NCBI RefSeq assembly: GCF_036263595.1
Contig: NZ_DATAGQ010000201.1
Span: 1 to 64,000 of the forward strand
DNA length: 64,000 bases
Origin: Geminicoccus sp036263595
Lineage (GTDB): Bacteria > Pseudomonadota > Alphaproteobacteria > Geminicoccales > Geminicoccaceae
Direction of reading: 5' to 3'
Shown: one piece after another, positions 52,817 to 61,273 of the stretch
How positions within the stretch are numbered: position 1 is the stretch's first letter
Layout: every line of letters starts with the position of its first letter
The notes under the pieces: generated by a model
Databases searched by the model: none
What the model was told of the DNA's origin: nothing
The model's input: only the letters and a program-made list of their open reading frames with translations
Made by a program: the position numbers and the translations under genes

Positions 52817-52959
52817 ACCGTGTTCCTCTGCTTGTGCGCCGGCCGGAACCTGGACCGGTTCGGTGACGGCGGCGTTGCGGTGGCGCTTCGGCGCTTCCGT
52901 GGCCATCGGCAAGGGTCTAGCGTCCGCGCGCGGTCGGCAAGGACAAGGGGAGGACGGCA
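52817..52959. promoter_or_regulatory. Divergent promoter region between isomerase and dgoKA
   Basis: A 143-base gap between two genes transcribed in opposite directions, both tied to sugar metabolism. It should hold both promoters. I see no clear operator and cannot place promoter boxes with confidence. Confidence 0.35.
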
Positions 52960-53898
52960 TTGGCGGCACTGATCGGCCTGGACTGGGGCACCAGCTCGCT
53001 CCGCGCGGCGCTGATGGACGCCGACGGCACGATCCGGGACCGCTACGCATCCGGTCACGGCATCACTCATCTTCCCGAGGGCGGCTTCGAGGCGGCCTTC
53101 GCCCAGGCGGTGGGGCGCTGGCACCAAGCGGCACCGGACCTGCCGGTGATCGCCTCGGGCATGGTCGGTGCGCGCACCGGCTGGCGGGAAGCGCCCTATG
53201 TGCACTGCCCCGGCAGTGCCGAGGACATCGCCGCCAATCTCCTGACCATCCAGGCAGCCGACGGGACCAGCCTGCGCATCGTGCCGGGCATGTCGACCCG
53301 CAATGCCGCAGGCGTGCCGGACGTGATGCGCGGGGAGGAGACTCAGATCCTGGGCTGCCTGGCCGATGGCAAGGACAGCGGCCTGTTCGTGCTGCCCGGC
53401 ACTCACTCCAAATGGGTCCAGGAGGCGGACGGCCGGATCAACGGCTTTGCCAGCTACATGACGGGCGAGCTGTTCGCCGTCCTGCGCGAGCACACCATCT
53501 TCCGGCATACCATGGCAGGTACCGCCGAGCCCGACATATTCGATGCGGATGCCTTCGCGGCCGGCGTCCGGCGGGCGGCGGATGGTACCGGCGGCGGTCT
53601 GCTGCGCCGGCTGTTCGGCGCCCGCGCCCTGGCCCTGTTCGGCGAGTTGTCCAGGGAAGCCGGCACGTCCTGGCTGTCCGGCCTCCTGATCGGCACGGAG
53701 CTGGTGGAAGCGAAGGACGAGTTCGGGCCTCCTCCGACGGACCTCACATTGGTAGGCGGCGCCACCCTTGCCGACCGCTATGCCCGTGCGGCCGCCCAGC
53801 TCGGCATTCCCACCCGACCGTCCGATCCCGATGCCGCTTTTAAGGGCCAGTTCCACCTGGCCCGGCTGGCCGGCCTCCTCGCGGAGAACCGCCCGTGA
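52960..53898 (+). CDS. dgoK: 2-dehydro-3-deoxygalactonokinase
   Basis: A 312-residue sugar-acid kinase of the DgoK family, phosphorylating 2-keto-3-deoxygalactonate with ATP. The N-terminal phosphate loop LDWGTSSLRAAL, the mid block VLPGTHSKWV and GVRRAADG fit the family, and length is typical. The start is TTG 52960, with GGGGAGGA a few bases upstream. It overlaps dgoA by four bases (GTGA), forming a two-gene operon for galactonate-type catabolism (De Ley-Doudoroff branch). The dehydratase and dehydrogenase of the pathway are not in the window. Confidence 0.88.
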   Translation: MAALIGLDWGTSSLRAALMDADGTIRDRYASGHGITHLPEGGFEAAFAQAVGRWHQAAPDLPVIASGMVGARTGWREAPYVHCPGSAEDIAANLLTIQAADGTSLRIVPGMSTRNAAGVPDVMRGEETQILGCLADGKDSGLFVLPGTHSKWVQEADGRINGFASYMTGELFAVLREHTIFRHTMAGTAEPDIFDADAFAAGVRRAADGTGGGLLRRLFGARALALFGELSREAGTSWLSGLLIGTELVEAKDEFGPPPTDLTLVGGATLADRYARAAAQLGIPTRPSDPDAAFKGQFHLARLAGLLAENRP

Positions 53899-54518
53899 CC
53901 ACGCTTGCCGCCTTCACCGACCGCCTGCCGCTCGTCGCCATCCTGCGCGGCGTCCGGCCCGACGAGATCCTGCCGATCGGCGAGGCGCTGGTCGAGGCCG
54001 GCTTCGCCATCCTCGAGGTGCCGCTCAACTCGCCCGAGCCCTTCCAGAGCATCGCCGCCCTGGTCCGGCGCTTTGGCGACGACGTGCTGATCGGTGCCGG
54101 CACGATGCGCACCGAGGCCGACCTGGATGCCCTGGTGAAGGCCGGCGGACGGCTGATGGTGACCCCGCACGGCGATCCGGCCCTGATCCGTGCCGCCAAG
54201 CAGCGCGGCCTCCTCACGCTGCCAGGCATCGCGACGCCCACCGAGGCCTTCGCCGCCATCGATGCCGGGACGGACGGCCTGAAGCTGTTTCCCGCCGAGA
54301 TGATCCCGCCCGCCGTGGTCAAGGCGATGCGAGCGGTTCTGCCGAAGTCGATGCCCCTGTTCCCGGTCGGCGGCATCGAGCCCAGTACCATGGCCAGCTA
54401 TCGCGCCGCCGGCGCCAACGGCTTCGGCCTGGGCTCTGCCCTCTACAAGCCGGGCCTGAGTGCTTCCGAGGTGGGCCTGCGCGCGCGGGCGTTCGTGTCG
54501 GCCTGGCGCGAAGGGTGA
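53895..54518 (+). CDS. dgoA: 2-dehydro-3-deoxy-6-phosphogalactonate aldolase
   Basis: A 207-residue class I aldolase of the KDPG/KDPGal family, cleaving KDPGal to pyruvate and glyceraldehyde-3-phosphate. The active-site features are VAILRGVRPDE, the catalytic Glu in FAILEVPLNS, and the Schiff-base lysine in DGLKLFPAEM. GIEPSTMASYRAAGANGFG is the phosphate-binding end. The GTG start overlaps the dgoK stop. It acts directly after DgoK. Confidence 0.9.
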   Translation: MTTLAAFTDRLPLVAILRGVRPDEILPIGEALVEAGFAILEVPLNSPEPFQSIAALVRRFGDDVLIGAGTMRTEADLDALVKAGGRLMVTPHGDPALIRAAKQRGLLTLPGIATPTEAFAAIDAGTDGLKLFPAEMIPPAVVKAMRAVLPKSMPLFPVGGIEPSTMASYRAAGANGFGLGSALYKPGLSASEVGLRARAFVSAWREG

Positions 54519-54527
54519 CCTCCGGCC

Positions 54528-55880
54528 TCACCCGCCGGTAATGAAGTCCACGATCAGCTTCAGGTTCAGCCCGATGATCAGCGCTGCGATTGCCCAACCC
54601 AGCGCCACCTGCCAGCCCGGCGCCCGCAGCGGCCCCATCCTGCCGCGGTCGGACGCGACCATCATGAGCGGCACCACCGCGAACGGCAGCTGCAGCGACA
54701 GGATCACCTGGCTCAGCACGAGCAGTTGCGCCGTGCCGCTCTCGCCATAGACCCAGGTAACGATCACGGCAGGGACGATCGCGACGAGGCGGGTGGTCAG
54801 GCGCTGCAGGACGGGCGACAGGCGGAAGCGGAGGAAGCCCTCCATGACGACCTGCCCGGCCAGCGTCGCCGTCACTGTCGAGTTGATCCCGCAGAGTAGC
54901 AGCGCCACGGCGAACAGCGTCGCGGCGAGGCTGCTGCCGAGCAGCGGCGCCATCACCTGATAGGCTTCCTGGATCTCCGCGATCTCCGTGCGCCCGGCCG
55001 CATGGAAGGTGGCAGCCGCCGTGATCAGGATCGACGAGTTGATCAGGAGCGCCAGGGTGAGCGCGATCGAGCTGTCGAGCGACGCGAAGCGGATCGCCTC
55101 CCGCTTCGAGCCCAGATCGCTGCCTATCCGGCGCGACTGGACCAGGGCCGTGTGCAGGTAGAGATTGTGCGGCATCACCGTAGCGCCGATGATGCCCATC
55201 GCGACATAGAGCTGTGTCCGGTCCGTCAGGATCGTCGCCGAGGGCACATAGCCGCGTAGCACGTCGCTCCAGACCGGGTCCGCCAGCGCGATCTGCACGG
55301 CGAAGCAGCCCACGATCAGCGTGATCAGCCCGAAGATGAGCGCCTCCAGCCAGCGCACGCCCTTATGCTGCAGCCACAGGATCAGGAAGGCGTCCAGCGC
55401 GGTCAGCACCACGCCATAGAGGAGCGGGATCCCGAACAGGAGTTCCAGCGCGATGGCGGTGCCGATCAGCTCGGCAAGGTCAGTGGCGCAGATGGCCCCT
55501 TCCGCGAGCAGCCAGAGCGGCAGGTTGACGGCCTGCGGAAAGCGCTCCCGGCAGAGCTGTGCCAGGTCGCGCCCGGTGGCGATGCCGACCCGGGTGCAGA
55601 TTGCCTGCAGCAGGATCGCCATCAGCGACGACAGGAGGGCTACCGAGAGCAGCGTGTAGCCGAACGCCGACCCGCCCGCGAGGGCCGTCGCCCAGTTGCC
55701 GGGGTCCATGTAGCCCACGGCCACGAGATAGCCTGGCCCCAGGAACGCCATGAGCTTGCGCAGGAAGCCACCCGCGTTGGGCACCGCCACGCTGCGATGC
55801 ACGTCGGGCAGGCTTCGTGACTGCGGGTCCGGCGCAGCACCGGCCGGGCCGGCGGCTGCTTCCGTGACGGGAAGATCCAT
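54528..55880 (-). CDS. mntH: NRAMP-family divalent metal transporter
   Basis: A 450-residue, eleven-helix H+-coupled Mn2+/Fe2+ importer. The metal-site motifs DPGNWAT in helix 1 and MPHNLYLHTALVQSR in helix 6 are intact. The first 40 residues are a hydrophilic tail. ATG 55880 is preferred; the frame extends upstream without homologous sequence, and the ribosome site is weak. No Fur/Mur or manganese-riboswitch element was recognised upstream. It faces dgoA at its 3' end with a 9-base gap. Confidence 0.92.
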   Translation of the reverse strand: MDLPVTEAAAGPAGAAPDPQSRSLPDVHRSVAVPNAGGFLRKLMAFLGPGYLVAVGYMDPGNWATALAGGSAFGYTLLSVALLSSLMAILLQAICTRVGIATGRDLAQLCRERFPQAVNLPLWLLAEGAICATDLAELIGTAIALELLFGIPLLYGVVLTALDAFLILWLQHKGVRWLEALIFGLITLIVGCFAVQIALADPVWSDVLRGYVPSATILTDRTQLYVAMGIIGATVMPHNLYLHTALVQSRRIGSDLGSKREAIRFASLDSSIALTLALLINSSILITAAATFHAAGRTEIAEIQEAYQVMAPLLGSSLAATLFAVALLLCGINSTVTATLAGQVVMEGFLRFRLSPVLQRLTTRLVAIVPAVIVTWVYGESGTAQLLVLSQVILSLQLPFAVVPLMMVASDRGRMGPLRAPGWQVALGWAIAALIIGLNLKLIVDFITGG

Positions 55881-55999
55881 GCATGCACTCTCGGGAAGAA
55901 GCCGGGCCGAGCCTGTCGGCGCTAGCCAAATCGCGCCTGGATGAGGAGGTTCCTCGCTCCCCCCTTGACCTGCCGCCACTGTTCCCCGAACTGGACAAC

Positions 56000-56215
56000 A
56001 TGACCTTGCCCTGGACCATCGGCTGGCTCGCCGCATCGCTCGTGCTGACGGTCCTCGGCATCTGGCGCGACCGCCGGCCGCTGTCCTTCACGTCGGTGCC
56101 ACTGGTACCGGGGATTTTCTGGCTGGGCCTGGGGATCATCGGCATCGTGCTCGGTCTGGCCCACCTCATCTCCCTCCTCTCCGGCGTGGAGCTGCACGGC
56201 CGTGGCCCCTACTGA
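56000..56215 (+). CDS. Small membrane protein
   Basis: A 71-residue protein with two hydrophobic segments (about 4-20 and 36-60) separated by RDRRPLSF. I do not recognise a named family. Its 3' end overlaps the start of the cyclase gene by 14 bases, so the two may be co-translated. The ribosome site is weak, and the assignment rests on the membrane-like sequence and position. Confidence 0.5.
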   Translation: MTLPWTIGWLAASLVLTVLGIWRDRRPLSFTSVPLVPGIFWLGLGIIGIVLGLAHLISLLSGVELHGRGPY

Positions 56216-57335
56216 AACCTGTCCGGACTGCGCTGCCGAGATCGCGTCGCTCTGCAGCGAGCTGTTGGCGCACGCCGCGGATTTCGCCGACCCCGGCGAC
56301 TTCATTTCCATCGTGGGAACGCGGCTGAACGAGATGGGCATCCCGGTGCTGCGCATCGCGGCCGGCGGTGAGCTGCTGCATCCGACCATCGAGGCCAGGG
56401 GCTGGCGCTGGCGGCCACATGCCGGGCTCGTCGCAACCAGCCTGGAGCGGCGCTTCGACTGGGATTCCGACGAGAGCTGGCTGCGCAGCCCCATTTACCA
56501 TCTGGTGGAGACCGGCGGCAGCGTCCTTCAGCTCTCGGTGGATTCCGCCGAAAGCGACCAGTTCCCGATGATGTCCGAGCTGAGGGAGGAAGGCATCACC
56601 GAGTACGTGCTGTTCACGGCGAAGATCGGGGGCGTCCTGCAGATCGCCGAGGACAACAGCATGTACTTCTCGATCGGCCATGGCGGCTCCTTCCGGCTGG
56701 ACGAGGCCGCGATCGAGGCGCTGCAGAAGCTGATGAACATCCTGGTACTGATCCTCCACGCGGCGACCGCCGTCACCACGGCCAGGACCTTGCTGGGCGT
56801 CTATCTCGGCACGGACGCCGCAGACAAAATTCTCGCCGGCAACGTGGTCCGCGGCAATGCCCACCCGATCGAGGCGGTCATCTGGTATTCCGACCTCGCC
56901 GACTTCACGAAAATTACGGATGAGATGCCGCCGCAGAGCGTGCTCGCCCTGCTGAACGACTATGCGTCCGTCGTATCCGACGAGGTCGCCCGCCACGGCG
57001 GCAACGTGCTGAAGTTCATCGGTGACGGCATCCTCGCGGTGTTTCCCACTGACGGCGGAAGGGATGCCGCCAGCCAGGCGCTGAGCACGGTGGTGGCCGT
57101 GAAGGCGGCCGTGGCGGCCCTCAACGTCGACCGCGCGGCCCAAGGCGCCCCTACGACCGGCGTGTATATCGCCCTGCACCATGGCGAGCTGGTGTACGGC
57201 AATTTCGGCAGCAACACCCGGATGGACTTCACCGTGCTTGGACAGGCCGTGAACCAGGCCGCGCGGATCGCTGCCCTGTCCCGAAGTCTCGATCAGTCGG
57301 TGATCCTGAGCCAGGACTTCACGACGCCGCCGTGA
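56202..57335 (+). CDS. Class III adenylate/guanylate cyclase, C-terminus cut by frameshift
   Basis: A 377-residue cyclase making cAMP or cGMP. The N-terminal half (about 1-200) is an unassigned sensory region; the catalytic domain (220-370) has metal-binding aspartates D231 (WYSDLADFTKIT) and D275 (KFIGDGILAV) and ends with TVLGQAVNQAARIAALS. The usual C-terminal block of these cyclases is missing here but is present in another frame just downstream (57323-57427), so the gene appears to carry a one-base indel at about 57320. The catalytic core is complete, so activity may survive. GTG 56202 is the start, overlapping the small membrane-protein gene. Confidence 0.8.
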   Translation: MAPTETCPDCAAEIASLCSELLAHAADFADPGDFISIVGTRLNEMGIPVLRIAAGGELLHPTIEARGWRWRPHAGLVATSLERRFDWDSDESWLRSPIYHLVETGGSVLQLSVDSAESDQFPMMSELREEGITEYVLFTAKIGGVLQIAEDNSMYFSIGHGGSFRLDEAAIEALQKLMNILVLILHAATAVTTARTLLGVYLGTDAADKILAGNVVRGNAHPIEAVIWYSDLADFTKITDEMPPQSVLALLNDYASVVSDEVARHGGNVLKFIGDGILAVFPTDGGRDAASQALSTVVAVKAAVAALNVDRAAQGAPTTGVYIALHHGELVYGNFGSNTRMDFTVLGQAVNQAARIAALSRSLDQSVILSQDFTTPP

Positions 57336-57427
57336 CCGAGCGTCATCGTCTGGTCTCACTCGGCCGCTACGCCCTGCGCGGCGTCAACCGGCCGCAGAAC
57401 CTGTTCACCCTGGACCCGCACGTATGA
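57323..57427 (+). pseudogene. Frameshifted C-terminal end of the cyclase
   Basis: Read two bases out of the cyclase frame, this stretch encodes DAAVTERHRLVSLGRYALRG followed by VNRPQNLFTLDPHV and a TGA at 57425-57427. The pattern LGRYALRGV-RPQ-LFTL is the standard closing segment of bacterial class III cyclases. The stop would overlap the next ATG as ATGA, as expected of an intact upstream gene. It argues that an ancestral cyclase of about 409 residues was broken by one base. No slippery heptamer is visible. Confidence 0.7.
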
Positions 57428-58302
57428 TCTCGCTCGTCACCTGGAATATCCAATACGGCCGCGGCCGCGACGACAGGGTCGACCTGGAACGGCAGGCCGA
57501 CCTCCTTCGCACGTTCGACATCATCGGTGTCCAGGAGATCGAACGCTACTGGCGCCGTACCGGCGACATGGACCAGGTAGCGCGCATGGCGGAGCTGCTG
57601 CCCGACCACTATCACGTGTTCGCGCCTGCCATGGACATCCTCAAGCAGATCGGCCCCGGGCCGAAGGGCGCCGTCCGCCGCCAGTTCGGCAACGCCGTCT
57701 TCTCCCGCTTCCCCATCCTGTCCGCCAACCCGGTCAGCCTGCCGCGCCGGGCGCTGATGAGCCAGCCGACGGGCACGCGGATCGCGCTCGACACGGTGAT
57801 AGCCCTGCCGTCCGGCCGGCACGTCCGTTTCTGCTCGACCCATCTGGACCACGCCCAGCCTGATCTCCGGGTCGAGCAGGCCGAGGCGCTGCTGAAGCTC
57901 TACCGCGAGGGCCCCTTGTCCGGCGGCGTCGAGCACGGTGTGCGGGGCAGCGATCCCTGGTGGGCGGAGGAGATCCAGGCCCCGCCGGTTCCGCACGACA
58001 TGGTGTTGGTGGGCGACTTCAACCTGCAGCCACACGACGAGGCGTACACGCGGCTGGTCGGCTCCGTGGACGTCCATTACGGCCGGATGCCACACCTCGA
58101 CGGCTTCGCCGACAGCTGGACGCTCACCGGTCATGCGGAGGAGGAAGGACGGACCTGGTGGGACGACCCAGCCAAGGGCCAGCGTCGCCTCGACTACGTG
58201 CTGGTCAGTGCCGGCCTGGCACCCCTCGTGCGCTCCTGCCGCATCCTGGACGGCGACATGTCCGACCACCAGCCCGTCGCCGTCGAACTCGATCTGGCCT
58301 GA
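57424..58302 (+). CDS. Endonuclease/exonuclease/phosphatase (EEP) family hydrolase
   Basis: A 292-residue EEP-fold metal-dependent phosphoesterase. Family marks are TWNIQYG at the start, GVQEIERYW with the metal-binding Glu, FCSTHLDHA, VLVGDFNLQPHDEA and the closing MSDHQPVAVEL with the catalytic Asp-His. Such enzymes cleave DNA, phospholipids or phosphate esters; no signal peptide is seen, so it is probably cytoplasmic. The ATG overlaps the cyclase tail frame. Confidence 0.82.
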   Translation: MISLVTWNIQYGRGRDDRVDLERQADLLRTFDIIGVQEIERYWRRTGDMDQVARMAELLPDHYHVFAPAMDILKQIGPGPKGAVRRQFGNAVFSRFPILSANPVSLPRRALMSQPTGTRIALDTVIALPSGRHVRFCSTHLDHAQPDLRVEQAEALLKLYREGPLSGGVEHGVRGSDPWWAEEIQAPPVPHDMVLVGDFNLQPHDEAYTRLVGSVDVHYGRMPHLDGFADSWTLTGHAEEEGRTWWDDPAKGQRRLDYVLVSAGLAPLVRSCRILDGDMSDHQPVAVELDLA

Positions 58303-58393
58303 GTTTCTCTAGACCCGCTCCAAAACCCGTCGTAACCAGCCGGCTGGTAGAGCCGTCCGCCATCGCTGGGCCGGATCGGGCGACGGGGAACGG

Positions 58394-60208
58394 ATGGTCG
58401 ATCAGAATCAACCGCGGCCTGCCGGGGCCGAGCTGAAGCGCCTCCTGGCCTTTCTTGTGCCCTTCCTTTGGCCGAAGAACGAGCCGGGCCTGCGCACGCG
58501 CGTCGTGCTGGCGACGGTCGTCATGGTCGCCGGCAAGCTCCTGAACATCCAGGTCCCGTTCTTCCTCAAGCGCATCGTCGACGCGCTGAGCCTGCCGAAC
58601 GACCTGATGATCACCCTGCCGGTCGCGGCCCTCCTGGCCTACGGCGCGGCTAGGCTGGGTGCCGCCCTGTTCCAGGAACTGCGCGGTGCGATCTTCGCAC
58701 GGGTGGGCGAGCGAGCTGGCCGGCGGGTCGCGATCGGCGTCTACCGCCACCTCTTCGACCTGTCGCTGCGCTACCACCTGGAACGGCGCAGCGGCGAGCT
58801 CAGCCGCTCGGTCGAGCGCGGTGTGAAGGCGATCAGCTTCCTCCTGACGACCGCCCTGTTCGCGATGGCCCCGGTGGTCGTGGAGCTGATCCTGGTGCTG
58901 GGCATCCTGCTCAAGCTCTATCCCTGGACCTGGGCATTCGCGGTCTTCGTGACGATCGCCGTGTACGCCACTTTCACGATCTGGACGACCAACTGGCGGA
59001 CCAAGTACCGTCGCGAAATGAACAGGCTGGACAACCTGTTCGCAGGCCAGGCTACCGACGGCCTGATCAACTACGAGATGGTGAAGGCGTTCACGGCCGA
59101 GGAGCACGAGACCCGTCGCCTCGACCAGGCCATGGCCCAGTACGAGAACGCGGCGGTCAAGTCGCAGACCTCGCTCTCGATCCTGAACACCGGGCAGGCA
59201 GCGATCATCGCGATCGGCGTCACCGCCCTGATGGCGCTGTCGGCCTCGCGCGTGGTGGCCGGCGAGGCTACCGTCGGCGACGTCGTCCTGATCAACGCCT
59301 TCATCCTCCAGCTCTACCTGCCCCTCAACTTCCTGGGCGTGCTCTACCGCGAGCTGAAGCAGTCGCTGACCGACCTGGAGAACCTGGCCGGCCTGTCCGA
59401 GCTGAGGCCGGAAGTGGCCGACCACCCGACCGCCCGGCCACTGGCCCTGAACGGCGGCGAGGTGCGCTTCCAGGACGTGAGCTTCGCCTACGATCCCCGC
59501 CGCCCGATCCTGGACGGCCTGTCCTTTACGATCCCACCTGGCAAGAAACTGGCGATCGTGGGCCCGTCCGGTGCAGGCAAGTCCACGGTCGTCCGCCTCC
59601 TGTTCCGCTTCTACGACGTGACCACCGGCAGCGTGACGATTGACGGGCAGGACGTGCGCGAGCTGCAGCAGCGCTCGCTTCGCCAGTCGATTGGCGTCGT
59701 CCCGCAGGACACGGTGCTCTTCAACGACACGATCCGCATCAACATTGCCTATGCGAGGCCGGACGCGCCGATGGAGGACATCGTCGCGGCTGCCAGGACC
59801 GCCCAGATCCACGACTTCATCATGAAGCTGCCGGACGGCTACGACACGGTGGTGGGCGAGCGCGGCCTGAAGCTGTCGGGCGGCGAGAAGCAGCGGGTCG
59901 CGATGGCCCGCGTCATGCTCAAGGACCCGCCGATCCTCATCCTGGACGAGGCCACCTCGGCGCTCGACAGCCGTACCGAGCAGGCCCTGCAGGAGGCGCT
60001 GCACCGTGTTGCAGCCGGCCGGACCACCCTCGTGATCGCGCATCGGCTCTCGACGGTCGTGGATTCGGACGAGATCCTGGTGCTGGAGCACGGCAAGGTC
60101 GTCGAGCGCGGCGACCATGGCACGCTGCTGGCGCTGGGGGGGCTCTATGCGCAAATGTGGCGGCGCCAGCACGAGCGCCCGGTAGCCGAGCCGCAACTGG
60201 CGAAGTGA
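58394..60208 (+). CDS. Atm1-type ABC transporter (fused permease-ATPase)
   Basis: A 604-residue ABC half-transporter. The N-terminal six-helix membrane domain spans about 35-320. The ATPase has Walker A GPSGAGKST, signature LSGGEKQR and Walker B ILILDEATSALD. The sequence is closest to the bacterial Atm1/HMT family, which exports glutathione-based or metal-thiol compounds and is linked to iron-sulfur and metal homeostasis. It begins about 90 bases after the EEP gene. Confidence 0.9.
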   Translation: MVDQNQPRPAGAELKRLLAFLVPFLWPKNEPGLRTRVVLATVVMVAGKLLNIQVPFFLKRIVDALSLPNDLMITLPVAALLAYGAARLGAALFQELRGAIFARVGERAGRRVAIGVYRHLFDLSLRYHLERRSGELSRSVERGVKAISFLLTTALFAMAPVVVELILVLGILLKLYPWTWAFAVFVTIAVYATFTIWTTNWRTKYRREMNRLDNLFAGQATDGLINYEMVKAFTAEEHETRRLDQAMAQYENAAVKSQTSLSILNTGQAAIIAIGVTALMALSASRVVAGEATVGDVVLINAFILQLYLPLNFLGVLYRELKQSLTDLENLAGLSELRPEVADHPTARPLALNGGEVRFQDVSFAYDPRRPILDGLSFTIPPGKKLAIVGPSGAGKSTVVRLLFRFYDVTTGSVTIDGQDVRELQQRSLRQSIGVVPQDTVLFNDTIRINIAYARPDAPMEDIVAAARTAQIHDFIMKLPDGYDTVVGERGLKLSGGEKQRVAMARVMLKDPPILILDEATSALDSRTEQALQEALHRVAAGRTTLVIAHRLSTVVDSDEILVLEHGKVVERGDHGTLLALGGLYAQMWRRQHERPVAEPQLAK

Positions 60209-60220
60209 CGGCAAAGCCCT

Positions 60221-61111
60221 TCAGGCCCGCCCGCGCAGGGACTGCATTGGGCGGACATGATGCTCGACCCAGTTGGCGATCTCGGTCTGACGGAGATCGG
60301 TGTCCAGGATCTCCCGGCCGATCCCGTAGCGCCAAGCAAGGTCCCAACGCCCGACCGGATCGGCATGCAGCGCCCTCAGGTCCTCGATGAAACCGGCGGC
60401 CTCTCCCTCGCCCGGGAAGAACCCCTCGTTCCAGAGCACGGGGCCGTAGCGCATGAGCACGCCCGCCAGGTCGAGCAGGCTGAACTCGGGATGGTACTGC
60501 ACGCCCCAGAACAACCCTCCCTCGTGGCGGATCTCGCCGGCCTGGACGTCCGAGACGTCGTTGTACGCGGTGACCGTCAGCCCCTCCGGGTTGATCCCGA
60601 CCTCGTCGAGATGAACGCAGGGCGCATCGAAGATCACCGGCCGTCCGGCATGCAGCTTGTGGCTGCTGCCGAACCCGGTGAGCGTGATCTTGCGGGCGAT
60701 CCCGAGTTCGCGCCCCTTGGAGTTCCGGCGCACCTCCCCGCCTGCCGCCACCGACGCCACCTGCAGTCCCCAGCAGGACCCGAAGAACGGCACCTTCGCG
60801 CGATAGATGGCCCGGGCAAGCTCGATCTGCGGGTCGATGGTGGGCCCGCGATCGTAGACGTTCAGGGCAGAGCCGGTGATCGCGATCCCGTCATAGCTCT
60901 CCAGACCGGCCGGATCGGGCAGGTTCGCACCCGCGAACGCGGGAAAGCAGACATCCACGGTCGCCTCGGGCGCATAGCGCAGCAGGACGTCGCCATACGC
61001 GTCCGACAAGGTCTTGCCGGTGATCTTGCGGATGCGGTCGCAGGTCTCGGTCGTGTTCCCTTCGACGACGAGCAGGCGGAGCGGGCGTTGGGCCACGTCG
61101 ATCAATCCCAA
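60221..61111 (-). CDS. Class I glutamine amidotransferase-like protein
   Basis: A 296-residue protein with a class I glutamine amidotransferase fold. The nucleophile is C113 in FFGSCWGLQ, and the partner residues are H207 and E209 in GVQYHPEFS. No synthetase domain is fused, so the ammonia acceptor is unknown; some relatives act on gamma-glutamyl compounds. The start is probably TTG 61111, with TTG 61105 and GTG 61096 as alternatives; the GGAGG upstream is rather far. It converges with the Atm1 gene. Confidence 0.75.
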   Translation of the reverse strand: MGLIDVAQRPLRLLVVEGNTTETCDRIRKITGKTLSDAYGDVLLRYAPEATVDVCFPAFAGANLPDPAGLESYDGIAITGSALNVYDRGPTIDPQIELARAIYRAKVPFFGSCWGLQVASVAAGGEVRRNSKGRELGIARKITLTGFGSSHKLHAGRPVIFDAPCVHLDEVGINPEGLTVTAYNDVSDVQAGEIRHEGGLFWGVQYHPEFSLLDLAGVLMRYGPVLWNEGFFPGEGEAAGFIEDLRALHADPVGRWDLAWRYGIGREILDTDLRQTEIANWVEHHVRPMQSLRGRA

Positions 61112-61273
61112 GAACGGCGGCGGACTTCCTCCCGGCTAGCACGTCGGGCAGGTCCTGGCATCCGCCTGCCATGCAAAGGCGCTTTTCCGCCATGCGCATT
61201 CCCCACCCTTGCGGAAGGTCGCACGCGATCCGACAATTGCTGCGGTGCATCATGACGGGTGGAGCGAGGTCCG

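Noticed and set aside
57315..57340. Programmed -1 frameshift in the cyclase
   Set aside because: The local sequence has no slippery heptamer and no obvious downstream pseudoknot, so an ordinary indel or a sequencing error is more likely.
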